From contig JAZBNV010000100.1 of assembly GCA_036350795.1 (NCBI GenBank), positions 7,312-71,311 of the forward strand: 64,000 bases of DNA, written 5' to 3'. The position numbers and the translations under genes were made by a program. This document shows positions 34,003 through 41,657 of this stretch, piece after piece. Within the stretch, counting starts at the first letter, position 1. The number at the start of each line of letters is the position of its first letter. The stretch comes from JAUVKT01 sp036350795 (GTDB taxonomy: Bacteria; Bacteroidota; Bacteroidia; Bacteroidales; VadinHA17). Below the pieces are notes generated by a model. The model was not told the origin of the DNA. It ran no database searches and saw only the letters and a list, made by a program, of their open reading frames with translations.

Positions 34003-35967
34003 ATGGTCAAGTTTTTCCGCTGTATATTGGCAGCTCTTTTTATCGTAGTAATATACCAGGGCACCTCTGCCCAGGAACCTGTTAAAATAAGTAAGGAAAA
34101 GGTATCGATAGAGGGTGTGGCCTATTACATACATATTGTTCAAAAAGGACAAACCCTTTATTCAATTTCAAAAGCTTATAATGTTTCAACCGAAGTGCTT
34201 CTTAAAGAAAACAGGAGCGCGGTCTATGGACTAAGGGAAGGCTTTGCCCTGAAAATACCTGTTGTTGGTACTCTCCCCGCTAAGGACGAAGTCGAAAAGG
34301 ATAATGAGAAATATATCTATCACACCCTGAGGGAGGGTGAGACTATTTTTGCACTATCCAGGAAATATAACATTCCTGAAGACCAGATAAGGGAAAGTAA
34401 CCCCCATGTTGATGTTTTTGATTTACCGGTTGGCACCGAAATAGCCATTCCCCGTAAAGAGTTTATGGAACAGCCGGTCTTTTTCAGAACAGATGACCAG
34501 GGCTACCGTCTTCATAAGGTGGAACGTGGTGAGTCAATGTCAGATATTGCAGAAAAATATAATATACCGGTAAGGCAGCTCAGAAATGCTAACCGCAGAA
34601 TGATATTTCCAAAGGCAGGCGATTATCTCCGGATTCCTTCAGAACAGGCATCGCTTGATTTTGTAATGCCCGGGGATGAAGTAGTTGCAGACTCTGCACT
34701 TTTTGATGATGAGAATGTTGTTCGCCTCTTTGATGGTACCGAAGTTGAGTATACTCCTCTTGAAGATCTTAACGGAAGCGTTGATGTGGCCCTGCTGCTT
34801 CCTCTCTACCTCAAAGAAAACAGCCAGCGCTCATATATCGATTCTTCAGAATACAATGAGAGAGGAAAAAGAATTTATAAAACCATAAAAAGACCTGATG
34901 AGTGGATTTTTCCGAGGAGCGAACTCTTTCTGGAATATTATGAAGGAGTGCTGCTTGCTGTTGATGAACTAAGGTCAAAAGGACTTTCAATAAACCTTGA
35001 AGTGTATGATACGCGTGGTGATTCACTACTTGTCGACAGCCTTCTGAGAGAAGATATCCTGGATAATATCGATCTTATTATCGGGCCTGTCTATTCCTTT
35101 AACGTTGAAGCAGTAGGGAGGTATGCCAGGAGGTCAAGAATCCCGGTTGTTTCACCACTGGCCAGCCGGAACGATGAGGTGCTCAGAAATAATCCCTACC
35201 TCTTCAAGATTCAACCCGGACAGGAACTTGTCGAAGAAGCAATGGCACAGAAGATAAGCGACTTCTATGACTATAACCTGATTTTCGTGCACGCAGATAC
35301 CGCCTGGAGTGCATCCGGTTCTGAGGAGTTTAAGAATAATATTTTCCGTAAGCTGAGATATGTGGCTCCGATTGATGAGATTAATTTCCGCCAGGTGTTC
35401 TTTACCAGCAGGTCTGCCTATAGTGATACAATAAATATTATTGATCACGCAATGAGCCGCGAGAAGCCTAATCTTATCATAATTGCATCAGAAGATGAGG
35501 CCGTTATGAGTGAGGTGCTTGTAAATGTACATACCCTCCTGCGTAACTATAAAATAGAAGTACTTGGTTATCCAAACCTGCGATGGCTCGAGAACATCGA
35601 CCCGGAATATTTCTATAACCTCGGGGTAATGATGTTTACACCAAGCTGGCTCGATTACAACCAGGATGATGTGAAAAACTTTATAAAGAAATACAGGACC
35701 AAATTCAATATGGAACCCCAGGTCAGAAGCTATGCCTGGCAGAGTTATGATATAGCATATTATTTTATTAGTGGTATTGCCGTGCATGGTTCACAGTTTA
35801 AATATCATCCAAAATCACACCGGCCTGACCTTCTGCAGACCGACTATGACTTCTCACGGACCGGTATAACAAGCGGGTTCGAGAATAAGCGACTTTTCTT
35901 TATCAGGTTTACACCTGATATGAAAGTGGAGTTTCCCGGATTAAGGAATAGAAGTTCCCGGGAATAA
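34003..35967 (+). CDS. Three-LysM cell-wall protein with a periplasmic-binding-protein-like domain
   Basis: The 654-residue protein has a signal peptide (to about residue 24), then three LysM domains at about 38-86, 105-150 and 168-214, each with the pattern GQTLYSISKAYNVS, GETIFALSRKYNIP or GESMSDIAEKYNIP. After a linker a type-1 periplasmic-binding fold (Leu/Ile/Val-binding-protein-like) fills residues ~255-640, with VDVALLLPLYLK and IIGPVYSFNVEAVGRYA. LysM binds peptidoglycan glycans, so the C-terminal domain is held at the wall. The fold resembles that of LpoA-like penicillin-binding-protein activators; whether it binds a ligand or a protein partner is unknown. An ECF sigma operon starts 30 bases downstream. 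Confidence 0.85.
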   Translation: MVKFFRCILAALFIVVIYQGTSAQEPVKISKEKVSIEGVAYYIHIVQKGQTLYSISKAYNVSTEVLLKENRSAVYGLREGFALKIPVVGTLPAKDEVEKDNEKYIYHTLREGETIFALSRKYNIPEDQIRESNPHVDVFDLPVGTEIAIPRKEFMEQPVFFRTDDQGYRLHKVERGESMSDIAEKYNIPVRQLRNANRRMIFPKAGDYLRIPSEQASLDFVMPGDEVVADSALFDDENVVRLFDGTEVEYTPLEDLNGSVDVALLLPLYLKENSQRSYIDSSEYNERGKRIYKTIKRPDEWIFPRSELFLEYYEGVLLAVDELRSKGLSINLEVYDTRGDSLLVDSLLREDILDNIDLIIGPVYSFNVEAVGRYARRSRIPVVSPLASRNDEVLRNNPYLFKIQPGQELVEEAMAQKISDFYDYNLIFVHADTAWSASGSEEFKNNIFRKLRYVAPIDEINFRQVFFTSRSAYSDTINIIDHAMSREKPNLIIIASEDEAVMSEVLVNVHTLLRNYKIEVLGYPNLRWLENIDPEYFYNLGVMMFTPSWLDYNQDDVKNFIKKYRTKFNMEPQVRSYAWQSYDIAYYFISGIAVHGSQFKYHPKSHRPDLLQTDYDFSRTGITSGFENKRLFFIRFTPDMKVEFPGLRNRSSRE

Positions 35968-35997
35968 ATACCCGTTTTATTTTGTCAATAAGTATGT

Positions 35998-36570
35998 ATG
36001 GCTATCAACGATTATCTTCATTCAGACGATAATGCCCTGATCAACCTTTCGGTCGATGGTGATTCCAGGGCTTTTGGAGAGCTTGTAAGAAGATATGAGG
36101 AAATGGTTGCCAGAACTGTAAAGAATATGCTTGGAGATACCCAGGTTGCACAGGATGTAGGTCAGGATACCTTTATAAGGCTGTACAGGTCTATTAAAGA
36201 GTTCAGGGGCGAATCAAAGTTGAGTACTTATATCCAGAGAATTGCTATAAACCTGTCGCTTAACGAACTTAAGAGGAATAAACGTTTTGTGACAATGTTT
36301 TTCAGATCCGAAAGGGATGATGATTCAGAGTTGGTGCTTCCTGATACTGCTTACTCCGCTGAAGAAAGCGATGACCTGCGCGAAATATTATCAGGGGCAA
36401 TAGCTAAACTTCAGGCAGATTACAGGAGTGTTGTAGTATTAAGGCTGGTACACGGTTATAGTTCAAAGGAGACAGCTGAAATACTTGATTTGCCTGTTGG
36501 TACAGTACTTTCAAGACTGTCAAGGGCAAGAGAGCAGCTCCAGTTAGAATTAAAAAAGTTAAGTTTCTGA
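35998..36570 (+). CDS. ECF-family RNA polymerase sigma factor
   Basis: The 190-residue protein has a sigma region 2 (about residues 25-90, with GQDTFIRLYRSIKEFRGESKLSTYIQRIA) and a region 4 (about 130-185, with YSSKETAEILDLPVGTVLSRLSRARE). These are the two domains of extracytoplasmic-function sigma factors that direct polymerase to stress or envelope promoters. It begins 30 bases after the LysM gene and is followed one base later by a small membrane protein, so it may belong to an envelope-sensing operon. Confidence 0.9.
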   Translation: MAINDYLHSDDNALINLSVDGDSRAFGELVRRYEEMVARTVKNMLGDTQVAQDVGQDTFIRLYRSIKEFRGESKLSTYIQRIAINLSLNELKRNKRFVTMFFRSERDDDSELVLPDTAYSAEESDDLREILSGAIAKLQADYRSVVVLRLVHGYSSKETAEILDLPVGTVLSRLSRAREQLQLELKKLSF

Positions 36571-36571
36571 T

Positions 36572-36922
36572 ATGAATAAGAACGATTTAACACAACTTGC
36601 ACTTAAGTCACTTACGGAGGAAATCTCGGAAAGTGACAGAAAAGTGATTGAAGCTGAGCTTCTGAAGGATCAAAGTTTTGGTCCCGGGTTCAGAGACAGG
36701 GTTCTTGAATCAATTTATTCAGGATCGCTAAGGCCATTTTTTGATCCGGGCAACCTGAGTATCTTTAACCGTGTTTTCAACAGGCTTGCACTTACCGGGA
36801 TGATAGCAATAATTTTACTGATCGTTACACTTTTTATCTCCCAGGGCTCTCTGTCATTTGATACCCTTATCGGGATAGACAGCGAGATGGATGAGGGTAT
36901 GCTCAGCTTACTAATTGAATAA
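36572..36922 (+). CDS. Putative anti-sigma factor, single-pass membrane protein
   Basis: The 116-residue product has a hydrophilic N-terminal ~65 residues (TEEISESDRKVIEAELLKD) and one membrane helix at about residues 72-91 (LALTGMIAIILLIVTLFI), then a short extracytoplasmic tail. It begins one base after the sigma stop codon. A small cytoplasmic-helix-tail membrane protein directly after an ECF sigma gene is the typical anti-sigma layout, but no zinc-binding HxxxCxxC motif is seen, so the role is inferred from position. Confidence 0.6.
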   Translation: MNKNDLTQLALKSLTEEISESDRKVIEAELLKDQSFGPGFRDRVLESIYSGSLRPFFDPGNLSIFNRVFNRLALTGMIAIILLIVTLFISQGSLSFDTLIGIDSEMDEGMLSLLIE

Positions 36923-36930
36923 TCTTTGTT

Positions 36931-37416
36931 ATGAAAGCAAGACCTGTTTTTTTATTGATTGTCACCCTGATTATAGGGTTCCTTCTGGGTATGCTTACCT
37001 CTGCCCAGCTAAGGCACAGAAAGATGCGAAGCGTAAGGATGTTCAGTTCAGAAAGATATTTTAAAGAGTTTTTCTACAAGACTATAGAACCTACTGAGGA
37101 CCAGGTAAACAAACTTGACCCGATAATAAAGAAATATTCGAGGGAAGGGCGTTTACTGCAAAAAGACTTCCGGAAAGAGTTTGATGAACATAATAACGCA
37201 TACTGGAACGAAATAAGGTCAATTCTTACTCCTGCTCAGATTGAAATTCTTGACAAACAGGAAGAAAAAAGACGAAAGGAGTTCCGAAGCTTCAGACCTG
37301 ACTCCAGTGGAAGGGGTGAAAGAGGAAGGCATTTCAGGCCTGATTCCTTATTTGAGGGGATGGACTCCGGCAGATTTGACCCTAATCATCCACCTCGAAG
37401 AGAATATGATCGATAA
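36931..37416 (+). CDS. Spy/CpxP-like periplasmic protein
   Basis: The 161-residue protein has an N-terminal membrane segment (residues 6-24) and a long charged helical body. A segment reading EIRSILTPAQIEILDK near residue 90 resembles the LTxxQ motif of Spy/CpxP/periplasmic heavy-metal-sensor chaperones. It ends in an Arg/Pro/Asp-rich tail. It starts 8 bases after the anti-sigma candidate, completing a sigma, anti-sigma, Spy-like set that could sense misfolded envelope proteins. Its last 35 bases overlap the convergent TPR gene. Confidence 0.6.
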   Translation: MKARPVFLLIVTLIIGFLLGMLTSAQLRHRKMRSVRMFSSERYFKEFFYKTIEPTEDQVNKLDPIIKKYSREGRLLQKDFRKEFDEHNNAYWNEIRSILTPAQIEILDKQEEKRRKEFRSFRPDSSGRGERGRHFRPDSLFEGMDSGRFDPNHPPRREYDR

Positions 37417-39616
37417 TTATCGGCAGGTCATCCGGATCTACATCGTACTTCTCTATAACTTCCCTGTCGTCTTCAAAGATATTTATAAAGTCGTTTCTGC
37501 TAATGCCACCTTCAGATAGGGATTTCCTGTAGTTTTCGAGTGCTTCCTGTCGTTCGCCCAGGCAGAGGTGCATATGACCGATATTAATGTAGTCATGACC
37601 ACTGAGTTTGCTTCCTGCAAGCTTATTATAATACTTCCTGGATCTTTCCAGCTCACCTTTTACCAGGTAACACCATGCAATGGGCCTTAGTACCCTTATA
37701 TTATCCGGGTCGTGATACTCTACCTTAAAATAATATTTTAGTGCTGAATCATAATCACCCAGGTCCAGGTAGCACTGGCCTATCATTGCAATAGTATGCA
37801 TATTATCAGGCTCGTCTTTCTCTGCCTCCTTATAGTATTTTAGTGCTTCCTCGAAATTCCCCAGTCTTCGCTGGCAGAATGCAATCTTTTTTGTTGTCCA
37901 GGTTTTCTTTTCGATCAGGTCGCTCTTAAGGTACATATCCAGAGCTTTCGAGTATGCACCTTCCTGCTGGTAGCAATATCCTGCTTTCTCAAACAGTTGA
38001 ATATCTCCCTCAGCACTGTCTATTACTATCCTGTATATTTCAAGGGCATCAGTGTAAAAATCTTTTCCGAAAAAGTAATCGGCAATCATGCTCAGATCTT
38101 CTCCCTCACCAAAAATCAGCTTGTAAAAAAGGGAGTTGTAAATGTCCAGCTTACCCTTGAATATATCTTCAAACTCATTTTTATATGGCGATAGTTTAAA
38201 GAACCTGTATAGATCCTGGAGGTACTGGGTGGTGCTCGTCCGGAACTTAACATTCTTATCAGGATCAAATTCACCCTCACCTGCCTGCTCCAGTCCCTCG
38301 AGCTCCATCCTGAATACTTTCAGCATCATGCTTTTCTGGCTCGCAGGAAGATGCCTGAGATTAAGTACCAGGGAGTACTTGTCAGAATTGCAAATAAAAG
38401 GGGTCTTGTAAAGGGCTTCGGCGAGTTCGTTGGTGCCCTCGCTCAATACTTCATCCTGGAAAACCTCGTTCAGCGAGTCATGATCAGGATAAAAGGGCAG
38501 GAACCAGTTGGAAAACTGCCTGAAGAAATCAAAGTTTTTCAGGTTTGCAAATGCCGACATGTAAACATCAGCTCCTTCCATCTGAAGTTTTGAGAATTCT
38601 TCCATGGATTTAAACACTTCCTCAGATTCCTTGAACATATCCTTCCAGTCGGGATTTTTTCCTTCTATAAGGTCTTCAGGCAGAAGGTTCTCAAGGTCAA
38701 GCTTCTCCTCCAGTTTTGGCCTTAAATCAGCAACTTTCGGAAGAATCTCATCATGCAGTCTTTTACTTATCTGCTCAGTCTCGCGCGACCTTATAAATTG
38801 CATTGTAACTATACGAATATGCTCCCTGAACATATTATCATCAGAGAGATTCTGAAGCTGTGCTACCAGTTCCGGGTAGATTCCTACCCTGCCATCATGG
38901 TACTGAAGACTAAGTACAAGTCCGGCAAGTGCTCTCTCGCTTACTTTTTCAGTTCCATCCCTGTAGATATTAATAAGATGGACTATCTTTTTCGATTCCC
39001 ATAGTCTTAATGCGCTTAGAGTCAGAGCACTTACAAATATACTTTGTTCATACCAGGTGAAATTTTCACCGTCGCGAATAATACTGAGCAGTTCATCTTC
39101 TGCTTCGCCATACCTGTCGGTAAGCCAGAGGTGACTGAATATATTTTCAATAAGCTTATCATGCTTTATCTTCAGCTCCGAACCTGAATCTGAGAGTCTT
39201 GTGCCGGTTTCTCTCAGCCAGTCGTCCAGCTCTGTCTTAAAGCTCAGGTCATCGATCTTCTGAATAATCTTTTTACCGGCCAGCTCCTTTTCCCTTTCCA
39301 CGTTGGCTTTTAGCCAGTAAGTCTGCCACCCCGAAAACCTTGAAAGGAGATCCTGCTTAACACTGTCGTTTATGTTTAACAGGGATTGCTGCAAATGATA
39401 ATATACTTTCTTGCGCTCAGGGTCATAAACCCCTTCAGCTGTATACCTTATCATATTACGGTATGTGGAGCTTAATCCCGAGAGTTTTTCTGAATGATCG
39501 GGATTGCTGCTTAATGCTGCAAACTCTGTTAACTTATCGATTCCCTGTTTCACCCTTTTGCCCAGTACAAGGGCAGAAATCATTTTATGTTTATTCAGTA
39601 CTTTTATCGGTTCCAT
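37382..39616 (-). CDS. Large TPR-repeat protein
   Basis: The 744-residue protein has no signal peptide and is largely helical. Its C-terminal ~230 residues contain clear TPR units (ALEIYRIVIDSAEGDIQLF, ALDMYLKSDLIEKKTW, ALKYYKEAEKDEPDNMHTI, ALKYYFKVEYHDPDNIRVL, SRKYYNKLAGS, ALENYRKSL). The N-terminal two thirds are helical with no recognised family. The ATG at 39616 (MEPIKVLNKHK) is preferred; a longer frame to 39715 adds 33 unlikely residues. It probably scaffolds a cytoplasmic complex, but no partner can be named. Its 3' end overlaps the Spy-like gene by 35 bases on the opposite strand. Confidence 0.8.
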   Translation of the reverse strand: MEPIKVLNKHKMISALVLGKRVKQGIDKLTEFAALSSNPDHSEKLSGLSSTYRNMIRYTAEGVYDPERKKVYYHLQQSLLNINDSVKQDLLSRFSGWQTYWLKANVEREKELAGKKIIQKIDDLSFKTELDDWLRETGTRLSDSGSELKIKHDKLIENIFSHLWLTDRYGEAEDELLSIIRDGENFTWYEQSIFVSALTLSALRLWESKKIVHLINIYRDGTEKVSERALAGLVLSLQYHDGRVGIYPELVAQLQNLSDDNMFREHIRIVTMQFIRSRETEQISKRLHDEILPKVADLRPKLEEKLDLENLLPEDLIEGKNPDWKDMFKESEEVFKSMEEFSKLQMEGADVYMSAFANLKNFDFFRQFSNWFLPFYPDHDSLNEVFQDEVLSEGTNELAEALYKTPFICNSDKYSLVLNLRHLPASQKSMMLKVFRMELEGLEQAGEGEFDPDKNVKFRTSTTQYLQDLYRFFKLSPYKNEFEDIFKGKLDIYNSLFYKLIFGEGEDLSMIADYFFGKDFYTDALEIYRIVIDSAEGDIQLFEKAGYCYQQEGAYSKALDMYLKSDLIEKKTWTTKKIAFCQRRLGNFEEALKYYKEAEKDEPDNMHTIAMIGQCYLDLGDYDSALKYYFKVEYHDPDNIRVLRPIAWCYLVKGELERSRKYYNKLAGSKLSGHDYINIGHMHLCLGERQEALENYRKSLSEGGISRNDFINIFEDDREVIEKYDVDPDDLPIIIDHILFEVDD

Positions 39617-39704
39617 AATAAAATTGTCCTCCGGCTGAAAATGCCTCAATAATCCTGCCGTCCTTAAAAATCGGTAAAATAGAGTACATTCTGGCAGATT
39701 TAGG

Positions 39705-39712
39705 TAGTTTTG
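39705..39712 (+). promoter_or_regulatory. -7 box for the YgiQ gene
   Basis: TAGTTTTG matches TAnnTTTG exactly, 21 bases before the TTG start. No good -33 TTG at standard spacing is visible. Confidence 0.4.
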
Positions 39713-39733
39713 CACAATAAATAATCAATATTA

Positions 39734-41572
39734 TTGGCTGAAATACGAAATAATGGCATACCCGAACTCTTCCTTCCCGGAAGCCTTAATGAGCTTAAGG
39801 CCAGGGGATGGGATGAATTAGACGTTATCATCTTCTCTGGCGATGCCTACGTCGATCATCCTTCATTTGGTCCGCCTGTTATTGGCAGGATACTTGAGAA
39901 TGAGGGATTGAGGGTAGCCCTGGTTCCGCAGCCAAACTGGCGCGACGACCTCAGGGACTTTAAAAAACTGGGAAGGCCCCGGCTGTTTTTTGGTGTAAGT
40001 GCCGGTAATATGGATTCAATGGTGAATCACTATACGGCAAACAGGAGATTAAGGTCAGATGATGCTTATACTCCCGGAGGCAGGGCGGGCTACCGGCCTG
40101 ATTATCCATCAGAAGTTTATACTAAAATTCTTAAGAAACTCTACCCCGATGTGCCGGTTGTCCTGGGTGGGGTGGAAGCCTCGATGAGGAGAATAGCCCA
40201 TTATGACTACTGGAAAAACAGTGTTGAACCTTCAATCCTGGTTTCTTCAGGGGCAGATATGATTATTTATGGAATGGGAGAGAAACCGGTGCTTGAACTG
40301 GCAAGACTGTTAAAGAAAGGTGTACCTTTTGCTTCACTTACCAATATTCCTCAGACTGCTGTTGCAATAAATAAAGGAGAAAAATACAGAAGTCAGAAGC
40401 ACTGGGATGAGATTACACTGCCTTCATACAGCGAAGTAAAGTCTGACAGGGAAAAATTTGCCGGTGCCTTTGTAATCTTTGAAAAGGAATCGAACAGGCT
40501 TGAAGCAGCCAGGCTGATTCAGGATAACGGAAACAGGGTAGTTATTGTAAATCCACCGGGTAAATTAAGTTCTACAGCAGAAGCAGATAAAATATATGAC
40601 CTTCCCTTTACCAGGCTTCCTCATCCCCGCTATAAAAACAAACCACCGATTCCTGCTTTTGAAATGATTAAACATTCGGTTAATATCCACCGTGGATGTT
40701 TTGGGGGATGTAGTTTTTGTGCTATTTCGGCCCACCAGGGTAAGCATGTTGTAAGCCGGAGTAAAGAGTCAGTATTGCGCGAGGTGGAAGCTATCAGGGA
40801 TATGCCTGATTTTAAAGGTGTGATTTCAGATATTGGTGGTCCGTCGGCAAATATGTACATGATGAAGGGTAAGGACCTGGAAATGTGTCGCAGGTGTGCC
40901 CGTCCCTCATGCATATGGCCAGGCATATGCAGGAACCTCGATACCGATCATAGCAGGCTTGTTGACCTTTACAGCGCTATTCGATCTACCCCCGGCTTAA
41001 AACGTTTCTTTGTCAGTAGTGGCATCAGGTATGATCTGCTGTCAAAGAAGTATAACAAAAAAGCCGGCAAGGCTGAGGAAAAGTACCTTGAAGATATAAT
41101 CAGATATCATGTATCCGGCCGTTTCAAGGTTGCTCCCGAGCATAGCTCAGGCAGAGTGCTCAGTGTAATGCGCAAGACAGGTTTTGATCTCTTTGTGGAA
41201 TTGCTTGTTAAATTCAGGACTATCAGCGCTAAATATAAACTGAACCAGGAAGTAATACCCTACTTTATATCCAGCCATCCTGGTTGTACCCTTTCGGATA
41301 TGGGAGAGCTTGCCCTGGAAACCAGCAAACTTGGAATGAGACTTGACCAGGTTCAGGATTTTACTCCCACACCTCTTACCATGGCCACTACAATCTTCTA
41401 TACGGGCTTTGATCCCTACACAGGTCAGAAGATGTTTGTTGCCAGGTCCGATCAGGAAAAACGCAGCCAGAAACGCATCTTCTTCTGGTATAAGAAAGAA
41501 AACGAGAAATTTATTAAGGACGATCTGAAAAAGTCAGGCCGAAGCGATATTATAGGAAAATTGTTTCATTAA
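39734..41572 (+). CDS. YgiQ family radical SAM protein
   Basis: The 612-residue protein has a cobalamin-like N-terminal region (VIIFSGDAYVDHPSFG near residue 30), a radical SAM core with the cluster motif HRGCFGGCSFC near residue 322 (Cx3Cx2C), and a later PFISSHPG-like strand. YgiQ proteins are universally conserved radical SAM enzymes of unresolved function. The only well-placed start is a TTG at 39734, giving MAEIRNNGIPELFLPGS and preserving the family N-terminus; the nearby ATG at 39753 is out of frame. Confidence 0.92.
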   Translation: MAEIRNNGIPELFLPGSLNELKARGWDELDVIIFSGDAYVDHPSFGPPVIGRILENEGLRVALVPQPNWRDDLRDFKKLGRPRLFFGVSAGNMDSMVNHYTANRRLRSDDAYTPGGRAGYRPDYPSEVYTKILKKLYPDVPVVLGGVEASMRRIAHYDYWKNSVEPSILVSSGADMIIYGMGEKPVLELARLLKKGVPFASLTNIPQTAVAINKGEKYRSQKHWDEITLPSYSEVKSDREKFAGAFVIFEKESNRLEAARLIQDNGNRVVIVNPPGKLSSTAEADKIYDLPFTRLPHPRYKNKPPIPAFEMIKHSVNIHRGCFGGCSFCAISAHQGKHVVSRSKESVLREVEAIRDMPDFKGVISDIGGPSANMYMMKGKDLEMCRRCARPSCIWPGICRNLDTDHSRLVDLYSAIRSTPGLKRFFVSSGIRYDLLSKKYNKKAGKAEEKYLEDIIRYHVSGRFKVAPEHSSGRVLSVMRKTGFDLFVELLVKFRTISAKYKLNQEVIPYFISSHPGCTLSDMGELALETSKLGMRLDQVQDFTPTPLTMATTIFYTGFDPYTGQKMFVARSDQEKRSQKRIFFWYKKENEKFIKDDLKKSGRSDIIGKLFH

Positions 41573-41603
41573 TCCATCCCTTGCTTTGCATCGTCAAATT
41601 TAA

Positions 41604-41634
41604 TTGACACAGGTACCTATATTTAGTATCTTTT
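41604..41634 (+). promoter_or_regulatory. Promoter for the S74 adhesin gene
   Basis: TTG at 41604-41606, a 20-base spacer and TATCTTTT at 41627-41634 (one mismatch in the -7) form a plausible promoter. A short inverted repeat GTCAA/TTGAC (41593-41608) overlaps the -33. Confidence 0.4.
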
Positions 41635-41657
41635 CATCATAACCAATTCTCTTCGTT

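Noticed and set aside
39617..39715. Extension of the TPR protein
   Set aside because: The 33 added residues have no helical repeat character, and the spacer there is shared with the YgiQ promoter.
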